A DNA stretch of 64,000 nt from Endoryza foliicola (lineage in GTDB: Bacteria; Bacteroidota; Bacteroidia; Chitinophagales; Chitinophagaceae), in NCBI GenBank assembly GCA_965226965.1, contig OZ245715.1, positions 3,720,001-3,784,000 on the forward strand, written 5' to 3'. This document shows positions 26,675 through 34,800 of the stretch, one piece after another. Made by a program: the position numbers and the translations under genes. Under the pieces are notes generated by a model. It did not search any database. It saw nothing but the letters and a program-made list of their open reading frames with translations, and was not told the origin of the DNA. The stretch's first letter is position 1, and each line of letters opens with the position of its first letter.

Positions 26675-27847
26675 ATGACAACGGTAATTCTAAAGAAGAA
26701 AATTGGCCATCGCGTATTGAATGGTCATCCTTGGATCTTTGCAAACGAGGTTCAAAGTGTGGAAGGCGATGCAACAGGCGGCACAATTGTTGAGGTAGTA
26801 ACCTACGACAAAAAGTTTCTAGGACGGGGATACATCAATCCAAAATCGCAAATTCTGGTTCGTTTGCTCACTCGGAACAAACAAGAAAGCATTGATGATC
26901 AATTCTTTTACAACCGCCTCCTATCAGCTTGGCAATACCGTCAACAGCTCGGCTATGTTGAAAACTGTCGATTGATTTTTGGAGAAGCAGATTTTCTACC
27001 ACAATTGATCATCGATAAATTCAACGATTACTTCGTTATCCAAACGCTTGCCCTTGGTATCGATGTTTGGAAACCGGCTATTGTAGATGCCATCAATAAA
27101 ATTTTCAAGCCCAAAGGTATTTATGAGCGCAACGATGTTCCTGTTCGTGAATTAGAAGGATTGCCTCAACAGAAGGGATTCTTAAGTGCTCCTTTCAATA
27201 CTTTTATTCAAATCAATGAAAATGGTTTGAAGTTCAATGTTGATATAGAGAACGGCCAAAAAACCGGTTATTTTCTAGATCAACAAGACAACCGTCGCGC
27301 CATACAACATATAGTAAAAGGTGCCGACGTATTGGGTGCTTTCACCTATACCGGAACCTTTGAGATTCATGCAGCAGCTTATGGTGCAAAATCTGTGTTA
27401 GGTTTAGATATTTCTGAACTGGCCGTGAAACAAGCCAATGACAATGCTGCATTAAACGGGGTTCAAGACAGGTGCAAGTTCGAAGCGGTGAACGCATTCG
27501 ATGTATTGAAGCAATGGGGTAAAGACGGTCGCCAATACGATGTAGTAATGCTCGATCCACCTTCTTTCACCAAAACCCGTGATAATATCCAAAAAGCCAT
27601 CACAGGTTACAAAGAGATCAATTTAAGAGGAATGAAATTGGTAAAGCCCGGAGGCTTTCTCGTTACTTCCAGTTGTACCAACCTCGTTCAATCTGATCTG
27701 TTTATGGAGATCATTCAAATGGCCGCCAAAGACGCTCGACGTAAACTACGTCAAGTATGTTTTCAGGCTCAATCTGCCGATCACCCAATCATAAATGAAT
27801 GGGAGAATACAAAGTATTTGAAGTTTTTGATTACGCAGGTAGTGTGA
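26675..27847 (+). CDS. Class I SAM-dependent rRNA methyltransferase, RlmI-like
   Basis: 390 residues. An N-terminal PUA-like domain (about 1-75: GHRVLNGHPWIFANEVQ ... ILVRLLTR) is followed by a linking EEHD-type region (GIYERNDVPVRELEGL, GYFLDQQDNR). The Rossmann methyltransferase core begins near residue 205 (VLGAFTYTGTFEIHAAAYGA), with LDIS, the catalytic-site motif LDPPSFTK near 285, and TSSCTN. This is the RlmI/YccW architecture, which makes 5-methylcytosine in 23S rRNA (C1962 in E. coli). The exact nucleotide in this organism is inferred. Single gene, with a promoter box directly at the start codon. Confidence 0.9.
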   Translation: MTTVILKKKIGHRVLNGHPWIFANEVQSVEGDATGGTIVEVVTYDKKFLGRGYINPKSQILVRLLTRNKQESIDDQFFYNRLLSAWQYRQQLGYVENCRLIFGEADFLPQLIIDKFNDYFVIQTLALGIDVWKPAIVDAINKIFKPKGIYERNDVPVRELEGLPQQKGFLSAPFNTFIQINENGLKFNVDIENGQKTGYFLDQQDNRRAIQHIVKGADVLGAFTYTGTFEIHAAAYGAKSVLGLDISELAVKQANDNAALNGVQDRCKFEAVNAFDVLKQWGKDGRQYDVVMLDPPSFTKTRDNIQKAITGYKEINLRGMKLVKPGGFLVTSSCTNLVQSDLFMEIIQMAAKDARRKLRQVCFQAQSADHPIINEWENTKYLKFLITQVV

Positions 27848-27890
27848 GGAGTAATTAATAATTAACAATTAATAATTAATAATTGGGGCA
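27848..27890. repeat. AT-rich repeat module after the RlmI-like gene
   Basis: A short, isolated A-type module (AATTAATAATTAACAATT and similar, period about 7) immediately after the TGA of the methyltransferase. No other module accompanies it. Confidence 0.65.
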
Positions 27891-28006
27891 CTGGTGTTCG
27901 TTTTAATTTAACAAATGAGGTCACTGCTCTAAATGCCTACTTTTTTAATTAGTTCAAAGTAACGAAGTAAAACAATAGCAAATATTATCTATCTCGTTAT
28001 AACATG

Positions 28007-28047
28007 AAACCCGCTTTGAAAAAATTCTCTTTTTCAAAGCGGGTTTT
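28007..28047. terminator. Bidirectional terminator between convergent genes
   Basis: A perfect 17-bp stem (28007-28023 with 28030-28046; core AAACCCGCTTTGAAAAA) with a 6-nt loop lies between the plus-strand methyltransferase and the minus-strand haloperoxidase. The A- and T-rich ends of the stem give a U-tract in both directions. Confidence 0.85.
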
Positions 28048-28080
28048 GAATTAATAATTATTAATTATTCATTCTTAATT
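28048..28080. repeat. AT-rich repeat module overlapping the 3' end of the haloperoxidase gene
   Basis: A-type module (TTAATAATTATTAATTATTC and on to ATTCTTAATTTAG). The stretch AATTAAGAATGAATAATTAA on the minus strand recurs near 155-175 in copy 1. Here it encodes the final residues and stop codon of the haloperoxidase gene. Confidence 0.65.
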
Positions 28081-29389
28081 TAGTCAGCACCCACACTCCC
28101 ACTTGTCTTCCTTGAGCACCTCCGGCATCTACACCGGTTCTGTAGTGAATACCACCGTACACGCGACTGATAGAAGCTTCATCGGCAGCTTGGTAAAATG
28201 AATTGAATTCGCGTTGCATGCCAATGTATTTCAAATCTACGGTGTCTTTAAATGTAATGGCCGGGCCAAACAAATCAGTCAGTACCGTTGCAGCAGCAGC
28301 GGAAATAGTACTATGTCCACTGGTGTATTCGGGGAAAGGAGGCGTTTGTAAGAAAGGGGCCCAATGTGGATCAAACCATTCATTGATAACCGTTACGGGA
28401 CGTACCACTTTGCTTCTGTATTTTTCATCCCAGCAGGCAATGAATCCGTCGAACATGGCAACAGCCGTAAGTGCATACGCACGTGCTGTTTTTACAGGAT
28501 CAGCTTTTGTGAGGGCGCTCGCAATGCCTGCTATGCCCATCCAATGTCCGCCCGGTGTAATCTTTTTGTTGGCGAACATCATATGACCACTGTGTTCAAT
28601 TACAAATGGATTATCGTCCCAATATTTCGCAATGGTTTTTTGCTCTTCAGTTAGGCCTTTATTGATATCGTATACCTCTTTAGCGTATTTATAGAATTCG
28701 CTTTTAGGATCTTTGCTAAAAGCAGGCGGTCGTGGAGGCATGAATTGTGAAGCTGAATCCAAGGTCATTGATTTCATGGTATTCCAGCACCATTCTACAC
28801 CATCGAGGTAGTCGGGAGGTGTGGGTCGCCACATACCTGGATCATTGCTACCCAAGAATTTTTCCTTTCCACGAGAAGCTGCATAGCCATCTTTCTTCGC
28901 TCTGGCTAAAATTGCTTTTGCAATGGTATCACCAAAAGCAATGGATCGATCGTATGCCGATTTATCCATCAGTGCTTCGTAAGCTTTATAGTTTTTCTCT
29001 TCATAAGCCTTCAATGAGTCTACCGAAAATACTTTTACATTTCTAACTACTGTAAAAAAGGCTTTGAGTGAAGCAAGGGAATAATCATACACCATTCCTT
29101 TTTCAGGAACAGGCATTTTTCCGAAGCCATTTAATTTTTCGGCGATGGAAACTGATTTAGGATCCAAATATCGCACAGCCTCATAAGCTGCCAACGACGA
29201 GTACACGTAAATTCTACTCGCAACCGGCGGCGTGAAGCCATCATAGATAATAACTTCGGTGAGCTGATGCTGATTGTTGTGTTGTAATTGAGCATCATCG
29301 GGTCGAACGGCTGAATTGGTGTTACATGCATAGCTTGCTCCAACAACAGCCAAAACGGTGAGCAATTTTGTAAAGCGGTTCATGTTCAT
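28061..29389 (-). CDS. Vanadium-dependent haloperoxidase/PAP2-type exported enzyme
   Basis: 442 residues, exported (MNMNRFTKLLTVLAVVGASY, then ACNTNS, possibly a lipoprotein). The C-terminal half carries the vanadate/phosphate pocket of the PAP2-haloperoxidase superfamily: KVVRPVTVINEW, PEYTSGHSTISAAAA (His359), and SRVYGGIHYRTGVDAG (His415). These correspond to the Lys/Arg, Ser-Gly-His and axial His positions. Whether it oxidises halides or hydrolyses phosphate cannot be decided from sequence. The ATG at 29389 is 3 nt past the stop of the FG-GAP lipoprotein gene; a second ATG at 29383 is also possible. The last residues (KLRMNN) and the stop codon come from AT-rich repeat sequence. Confidence 0.9.
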   Translation of the reverse strand: MNMNRFTKLLTVLAVVGASYACNTNSAVRPDDAQLQHNNQHQLTEVIIYDGFTPPVASRIYVYSSLAAYEAVRYLDPKSVSIAEKLNGFGKMPVPEKGMVYDYSLASLKAFFTVVRNVKVFSVDSLKAYEEKNYKAYEALMDKSAYDRSIAFGDTIAKAILARAKKDGYAASRGKEKFLGSNDPGMWRPTPPDYLDGVEWCWNTMKSMTLDSASQFMPPRPPAFSKDPKSEFYKYAKEVYDINKGLTEEQKTIAKYWDDNPFVIEHSGHMMFANKKITPGGHWMGIAGIASALTKADPVKTARAYALTAVAMFDGFIACWDEKYRSKVVRPVTVINEWFDPHWAPFLQTPPFPEYTSGHSTISAAAATVLTDLFGPAITFKDTVDLKYIGMQREFNSFYQAADEASISRVYGGIHYRTGVDAGGAQGRQVGVWVLTKLRMNN

Positions 29390-29392
29390 TGA

Positions 29393-32300
29393 TTAAGGTT
29401 GTGTGATCGTTCTGGTTTTTCCCTTTACAGAATACAATTCAATAGCAGTGATATTGTTATCGTACCAAATGATACGAGACGATTGAGATAGAAAGGAGGC
29501 ACCATATGGAAATTCTCTTCTTTGTTTGGTTCCATTTCTTAAGGTTATAACGGCTACGGTTTCATCCGCATTCAACCGCACTAATTTCTTCGAAGCTCTT
29601 AATTTATACAATTTGAACGGACCTCTGTTTTGAGATGCCGCTAACAAAGGATTGCCATTGAAATCAGCCAGCTGTACCAGTGCTTTTCCATTACCCGGAA
29701 TAAAGATGCCACTTTGCAAAATAGATTGAACAGTAAACCCTCCCTTTCCATTCCCCAAAAACACTAAGCCATTGAGTGCATCGTATCTACCAACTGAAAC
29801 TTCTGTGCCGTAATCATTGGTATTGATACAAAGGTCTAGATTTCCATCGTTGTTAAAATCGTCAACCACCATTCCATTTAGCATCGACCATTGCGCTTGC
29901 ATTGGTAAGGGCTCCATCGTAAGCTTTCCCGTTCCATCGTTTCGAAGAAAAACACTTTGAGAAGTATTCGCTTCTAAACGGATGGCATTCTTGCGCATGT
30001 CAGGAGTGATCACTTCGTCCATTGTAGACATGGCGTATTGCTTATAATTTTGGAAGTTGGTTCGCATACCAATCATTTGCTTCACAATATCATCGCGTGT
30101 TTGAGCAGGGAATTCCTTTTTCACGCCATTGATATCAGGAAGAAACAATGAAGGAAATGCATCGTAGCTTCCATTGTTATCAAAGTCTTTTGCAGTGATA
30201 TGAGCTGGAAATTCAGGCGTAGCTCTGTAGAAACTGTTTTGCCCCATATTGCCCGCTATATAGTCGATGTCTCCATCGTTATCGAAATCGGCTCCAACTA
30301 TTGAGTTCCACCAACCGGTATATTTCGAAAGTCCGTTGTCGGCTTTTTGAAAACGACCATTGGTGTTTTTCAGAAGGGTAACAGGCATCCATTCACCTGC
30401 CAATAATAGATCGTCCCATCCGTCTTTGTCTACATCGGTAACTAAGATATCACAAACCAAGCCGGCGTTGTTTAGGTCTGCAGCAACAGAAGAAGTAACA
30501 TCGGTAAGTTTGATAGCACCCGGCTTACTATCGTTTCTGTAAACAAAACTTGAAACGGGTTTGGGATAAAACCAAGGCTCTACTCTACCCGCAACCACTA
30601 TATCGAGATCGCCATCGTGATCAAAATCTACTGCGCGTGCGCAGCTCTTACTAGTATAGTTAGTTGGCAACCATGTGGTGTCCATTGAAAAGTTTCCTTT
30701 TCCATCATTTAAGTATAAGTGATCTTGATAGCTATTGGTTTGTTTGGGGTTTTCGTATCCACCGCTTGCAGCATAAATATCGAGGTCTTTATCGCCGTCA
30801 ATATCAATCAGCAGCATCCCCAATTCTTCCCAACGTTTGTGATCATTTCCGTCTTTCTCTAGCAATTTCTTTTGAATGAAGCTGCCATTTTTAGATTGGA
30901 AAAAGAGCTCGCCGCTATTTGAAAAAGACCCTGCACTCACAAAATCGTCTAAACCATCTCCATTCAAATCACCTGCAGCTAATCCCGGACCGTATTCAGA
31001 AAGTTTATGCGGAAGTAGTTTTTGAACGTTGAAATCAACATAGTCTCTTTCTTGCGGAATGAAATTGATATTTCTAGCTTTGGTAACATCACTAAACAAA
31101 GCCGTTGTATCAAAAATAGTAGGAGTTGTAGTAGGAAGCGCAACAGCATTTTGAATATTGATTTCATTTATTGAGTCAACTTTCAAAGACGTGAGCTTTT
31201 GAAATTTTCCGTTGGGCCAATAAACTAACAGCGAATCAATTTTTGTACTAGCTCCCAATCCAAAAAAAGCTTGCAATGGAACAGAGGAAAGATAGCCTCT
31301 ATAGGGTGTATGTTCCCAGCTTTGCTTGGTGCCATTGGCAAATAAGGTGAGATTGGCTCCAATTCCATTTACATTCTGTGCATCTCCTTTCAAAACAACT
31401 TTTACAAAATGTGCTTGTTCAGGAGTTTTATCTCGCAAGGTATTTCTATAGAGTCCTGCTTTATCATTGATGTTGTTGAGTACCAAGTCTAAATCTCCGT
31501 CGTTGTCTAAATCGGCATATACAGAGCCATTAGAAAAGGTTGGAATGGTGAGTCCCCAGTCATTGGTTTTGTTTTCAAATTGCAAATTGCCTTTATTACG
31601 ATAGGCGTAGTTGTGCAATTTCACTTCGGGAATTTGATCGAGCAATTGCCGTTTATTTGCTACCGCGAAGGCTTCGTTTCGAAAGGCTACAAAATCGTGG
31701 TCGGTAACATCTTTGGGGAATCCATTTGTAATAATGATATCGCGGTTGCCATCGTTATCAAAATCGGCCACTACAGGCGTCCAGCTCCAATCAGTTTCAG
31801 CGATACCGGAGAAGAAAGCGATTTCACTGAAAATGGGGGCACCTATGGAGTCGTTTCCGAGTACTCTAGGGCCTTGATTTATTTGAAGGGTATTTCTTAC
31901 GTATTGATAGCCGTAACCAAAGTAATCGCTGTTCTGATACGTTTGGTAGCTATTGGGGTTCATCATCATTTTCTTCCGGTAATTGTCTTCCGGATTCATA
32001 TCGAGTGCTACCACATCATCGAGACCATCGTTGTTTACGTCAATCACGTCGGTACCCATGGCATTGGCGGACGTATGTTTGAAATAAAGGTTTAGCGATT
32101 CAGTAAAAGTGCCGTTTTTATTATTGATCCAAAGAAGGTCGTTCGAGAGGTAGTCGTTGGTAACGTAGATGTCTTTCCAACCATCTTTATTAAAATCGTT
32201 GATCACAACAGAATGACCGTAACCATCAATCAAGATACCGGCTTCTTTTGATACGTTTGTAAACACCGGGTGTTTGAGATTTTCGTTCCAATCATTTCTA

Positions 32301-32965
32301 AACAAGCGATCTGTATTGGGATGGCTTCCATCTTTCATGGCGGGGCGGAAACGGTTGGGATAATCGCCTCTGATAATTTCATTGTTAACCATGTAAACAT
32401 CCAAGTCGCCATCGTTATCGTAGTCGAAGAAAGCAGCTTGCGTGCCTTGAGTAGTATCGGCGAGACCGTATTCCTTTGCTAAATTTTTGAATGTTGGAAT
32501 ACCTTCTTTATTGTTTCCTTGATTCACAAAGAGCATGTGTTCTCTGAGAACGGGATTACGTTTAAGAGTAGCCGAAACATACATATCTAACAATCCGTCG
32601 TTATTGATATCAATAACAGCAACGCCTCTACTCCATTTGTTATCACCGCTTACTTGTGCTTTTTCGGTAATGTCTTGAAATTTGAAATCGCCTTTATTGA
32701 GGTATAGTTTGTTAGAAACGAGGTTACCGGTAAAATAGAGGTCGAGGAGTCCGTCGTTATTAAAATCGCCCACTCCTACACCGCCTCCATTGTAAACGTT
32801 TTCGAAATCAAGGACGTTGATGGAATCAGTTTTTGTAATGGTGTTTTCGAAATCAATACCCGATTTATTGGCTTCAATTTTTTCAAACAGGGTGCTTTGT
32901 TGATTACAAGAAACAACGAGTACGCTTAGAAATACTGCAACAAAAAAATAGTTCACGGCTCTCAT
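29393..32965 (-). CDS. CRTAC1-like FG-GAP/VCBS lipoprotein with ASPIC/UnbV domain
   Basis: 1190-residue surface or periplasmic lipoprotein. The lipobox LVVSC is near residue 20. Many FG-GAP/VCBS beta-propeller repeats with DxNxDGxxD calcium loops follow (GDFNNDGLLDLYF, DINNDGLLDMYV, DYDNDGDLDVYM, DFDHDGDLDIVV, DFNNDGNLDLCI). An ASPIC/UnbV segment lies near residues 540-600 (GIGANLTLFANGTKQ ... FGLGASTKIDSLLVYWPNGK), and a second propeller follows. The ATG at 32965 is used; the frame extends only to a TTG six bases earlier. It follows SusD and is translationally close to the haloperoxidase. Such proteins probably bind ligands or partners; the substrate is unknown. Confidence 0.9.
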   Translation of the reverse strand: MRAVNYFFVAVFLSVLVVSCNQQSTLFEKIEANKSGIDFENTITKTDSINVLDFENVYNGGGVGVGDFNNDGLLDLYFTGNLVSNKLYLNKGDFKFQDITEKAQVSGDNKWSRGVAVIDINNDGLLDMYVSATLKRNPVLREHMLFVNQGNNKEGIPTFKNLAKEYGLADTTQGTQAAFFDYDNDGDLDVYMVNNEIIRGDYPNRFRPAMKDGSHPNTDRLFRNDWNENLKHPVFTNVSKEAGILIDGYGHSVVINDFNKDGWKDIYVTNDYLSNDLLWINNKNGTFTESLNLYFKHTSANAMGTDVIDVNNDGLDDVVALDMNPEDNYRKKMMMNPNSYQTYQNSDYFGYGYQYVRNTLQINQGPRVLGNDSIGAPIFSEIAFFSGIAETDWSWTPVVADFDNDGNRDIIITNGFPKDVTDHDFVAFRNEAFAVANKRQLLDQIPEVKLHNYAYRNKGNLQFENKTNDWGLTIPTFSNGSVYADLDNDGDLDLVLNNINDKAGLYRNTLRDKTPEQAHFVKVVLKGDAQNVNGIGANLTLFANGTKQSWEHTPYRGYLSSVPLQAFFGLGASTKIDSLLVYWPNGKFQKLTSLKVDSINEINIQNAVALPTTTPTIFDTTALFSDVTKARNINFIPQERDYVDFNVQKLLPHKLSEYGPGLAAGDLNGDGLDDFVSAGSFSNSGELFFQSKNGSFIQKKLLEKDGNDHKRWEELGMLLIDIDGDKDLDIYAASGGYENPKQTNSYQDHLYLNDGKGNFSMDTTWLPTNYTSKSCARAVDFDHDGDLDIVVAGRVEPWFYPKPVSSFVYRNDSKPGAIKLTDVTSSVAADLNNAGLVCDILVTDVDKDGWDDLLLAGEWMPVTLLKNTNGRFQKADNGLSKYTGWWNSIVGADFDNDGDIDYIAGNMGQNSFYRATPEFPAHITAKDFDNNGSYDAFPSLFLPDINGVKKEFPAQTRDDIVKQMIGMRTNFQNYKQYAMSTMDEVITPDMRKNAIRLEANTSQSVFLRNDGTGKLTMEPLPMQAQWSMLNGMVVDDFNNDGNLDLCINTNDYGTEVSVGRYDALNGLVFLGNGKGGFTVQSILQSGIFIPGNGKALVQLADFNGNPLLAASQNRGPFKLYKLRASKKLVRLNADETVAVITLRNGTKQRREFPYGASFLSQSSRIIWYDNNITAIELYSVKGKTRTITQP

Positions 32966-32998
32966 ATGCAAGTGTCGAAATAGTGATGCACAAGTTAC

Positions 32999-33036
32999 AA
33001 AAAAACAAAAGGTAGCGATTAGTATCGCTGCCTTTT
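32999..33036 (-). terminator. Terminator or attenuator after susD
   Basis: On the minus strand, AAAAGGCAGCGAT (33024-33036) pairs with ATCGCTACCTTTT (33007-33019), with one mismatch and a 4-nt loop, followed after one G by seven T (32999-33005). It lies between SusD and the FG-GAP gene, inside what otherwise looks like a four-gene operon. Confidence 0.75.
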
Positions 33037-33056
33037 ATTATCGTGAGTTACTAGAA

Positions 33057-34778
33057 TTAGTAACCAGGGTTTTGTTTCAGTGTAGAAACTCCGTTTTCAA
33101 CAGAGCGGTCGATTTGCGCCTGAGGAATTGGGAAGTATTCATCAACACCTGCAGTGAAAACTGCACCGTTCAAGTAGCTACGTTTAGTTTTTTCATATGT
33201 TAAATATGCATTCAAAGTAGCTGAAGCTTCACCCCAACGTACGAGGTCGAAGAAACGGTGACCTTCCATTGCCAATTCCAATTTTCTTTCGAAGTGAACT
33301 GCTTTACGAGCAGCTACTTTGTCAGTCCATGGAGTAGTATACAAACCAACTTTGTAGTTAGCTGCAGGAAGAGCGCCATCCAATACGAAACCAGCAGGGT
33401 TAGCTGCACGAGCACGTACTTGGTTTACAAGAGCGCGCGCATTTTCCAAAGAACCTGCTTCAACTTCAGCTTCAGCAGCCCACAGAAGAACGTCTGCGAA
33501 ACGGATGAGCGTGTAGTTATTAGCGGTAACACCTGAAGTCCAGAAAGATTTATCAGTTAAAACTCCTTCTTGAGATTTCTTATAAGTGTTTTTGATCGGA
33601 GAATAAGGACCAGAATAAGCTTGGTCACGGATCCAGGTTACACCAGGGTGTTTACCCCAATCGAGGTAAGGAATACCACGGCGACCTACAGTCCAGTCCA
33701 AACGAGCATCCAACGTACCTGTGTGAGGAACGAAAGGATCAGCTGCGCCAACACCTTGGTCGTTTTTCACTTCAGTGCTGTTGTAAGCATCTGGGTTAGG
33801 AAGACCTGTAACTGCGTCAACTTGATAAGAGTTAACGAGGTCTTGAGTTGGTTGGAAGAATCCGCAGCAACCGCCAGGACCACCACCGTAAGGGAAGTTC
33901 AATACATCACCCCAACCGGCGTTGTCACCGTTAGCACCATCGTTTACAGAGTACTGTACAGAGAACACAGCTTCTGGGCTGTTCTTAGTATCAGCATCGA
34001 AAGAATCGTGGTATTTAGCGTTCAATGCGTATTTAGTTCCTTTAGAAGTTTTACCGCTAGCGATTATTGCGTTTAAGATTGGCAATGCACCTGCATAGTC
34101 TTTGCGGAACATCTTAACTTTTGCTAAGAAAGCACCGGCAGACCATTTGTTAGCGCGACCGATAAGGTCTTGAGCTTCTGGTAAGTTATCGTAAGCATAT
34201 TGGAAATCTGCTTCGATGTTTGCCCAGATGTCTTTATCGTTTGCAACTTTCAATGTGGTGTTCTTTTCGTCAACGAAAGGAACCATGTTCCACATTTTCT
34301 TTGCTTCGAAATGGTAGTGACCTCTCAGGAAGCGAGCTTCACCAGAGATTCTTTTTTGGTCAGCAGCAGAGATATCTGTTGCTTTTGCCATGATTTTGAG
34401 AACGTTGTTCGCGCGGGTAACACCCTCGTAAACAGTTCTCCATTTGTTGTTGAAATAACCGTTGGTAGACACAGCAGAATATCTTTCCATTGGGTTGATA
34501 TCTTGTTGGTCACCGGCGTCAGATCCTTTGTGAGCGTCGCCGCCTACAACGGAACCATAAACCCAGTTACTTCCTGATGCATCCCAGTTACCACCGGCAC
34601 CGTAGCCGTCGAGTAATGAGTAAGCACCAATCAAAAGGCCTTCTACACCTTTCTTGTTCGCAAGTACGTTTTCGTCGAGCGAACCTAAAGGACTTCTTTC
34701 CAGAAAGCTCTTACTGCACGAGTAGATAACCACTCCAGTGAGTGCTATCAGGATGGCGTTAAAGAGTGTTCTTTTCAT
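33057..34778 (-). CDS. SusD/RagB family outer membrane lipoprotein
   Basis: 573-residue nutrient-binding lipoprotein that caps the SusC channel. It has a lipobox VIYSC near residue 21, then the SusD start pattern KSFLERSPLGSLDENVLANK and GVEGLLIGAYSLLDG. TPR-like helices include RISGEARFLRGHYHFEAKKM and KWSAGAFLAKVKMFRKDYAG. The C-terminal RagB region has NNYTLIRFADVLLWAAEAE, ALVNQVRARAA, RKLELAMEGHRFFDLVRWG and YFPIPQAQIDRS. It starts 22 nt after the susC stop. Ligand specificity is not predictable, and no glycoside hydrolase is nearby. Confidence 0.96.
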   Translation of the reverse strand: MKRTLFNAILIALTGVVIYSCSKSFLERSPLGSLDENVLANKKGVEGLLIGAYSLLDGYGAGGNWDASGSNWVYGSVVGGDAHKGSDAGDQQDINPMERYSAVSTNGYFNNKWRTVYEGVTRANNVLKIMAKATDISAADQKRISGEARFLRGHYHFEAKKMWNMVPFVDEKNTTLKVANDKDIWANIEADFQYAYDNLPEAQDLIGRANKWSAGAFLAKVKMFRKDYAGALPILNAIIASGKTSKGTKYALNAKYHDSFDADTKNSPEAVFSVQYSVNDGANGDNAGWGDVLNFPYGGGPGGCCGFFQPTQDLVNSYQVDAVTGLPNPDAYNSTEVKNDQGVGAADPFVPHTGTLDARLDWTVGRRGIPYLDWGKHPGVTWIRDQAYSGPYSPIKNTYKKSQEGVLTDKSFWTSGVTANNYTLIRFADVLLWAAEAEVEAGSLENARALVNQVRARAANPAGFVLDGALPAANYKVGLYTTPWTDKVAARKAVHFERKLELAMEGHRFFDLVRWGEASATLNAYLTYEKTKRSYLNGAVFTAGVDEYFPIPQAQIDRSVENGVSTLKQNPGY

Positions 34779-34800
34779 ATGCTTATAATCTTTAGATAAA

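Noticed and set aside
31580..32095. 171-codon plus-strand frame opposite the FG-GAP lipoprotein gene.
   Set aside because: Antisense of repeated DxNxDG loops; no independent coding signal.
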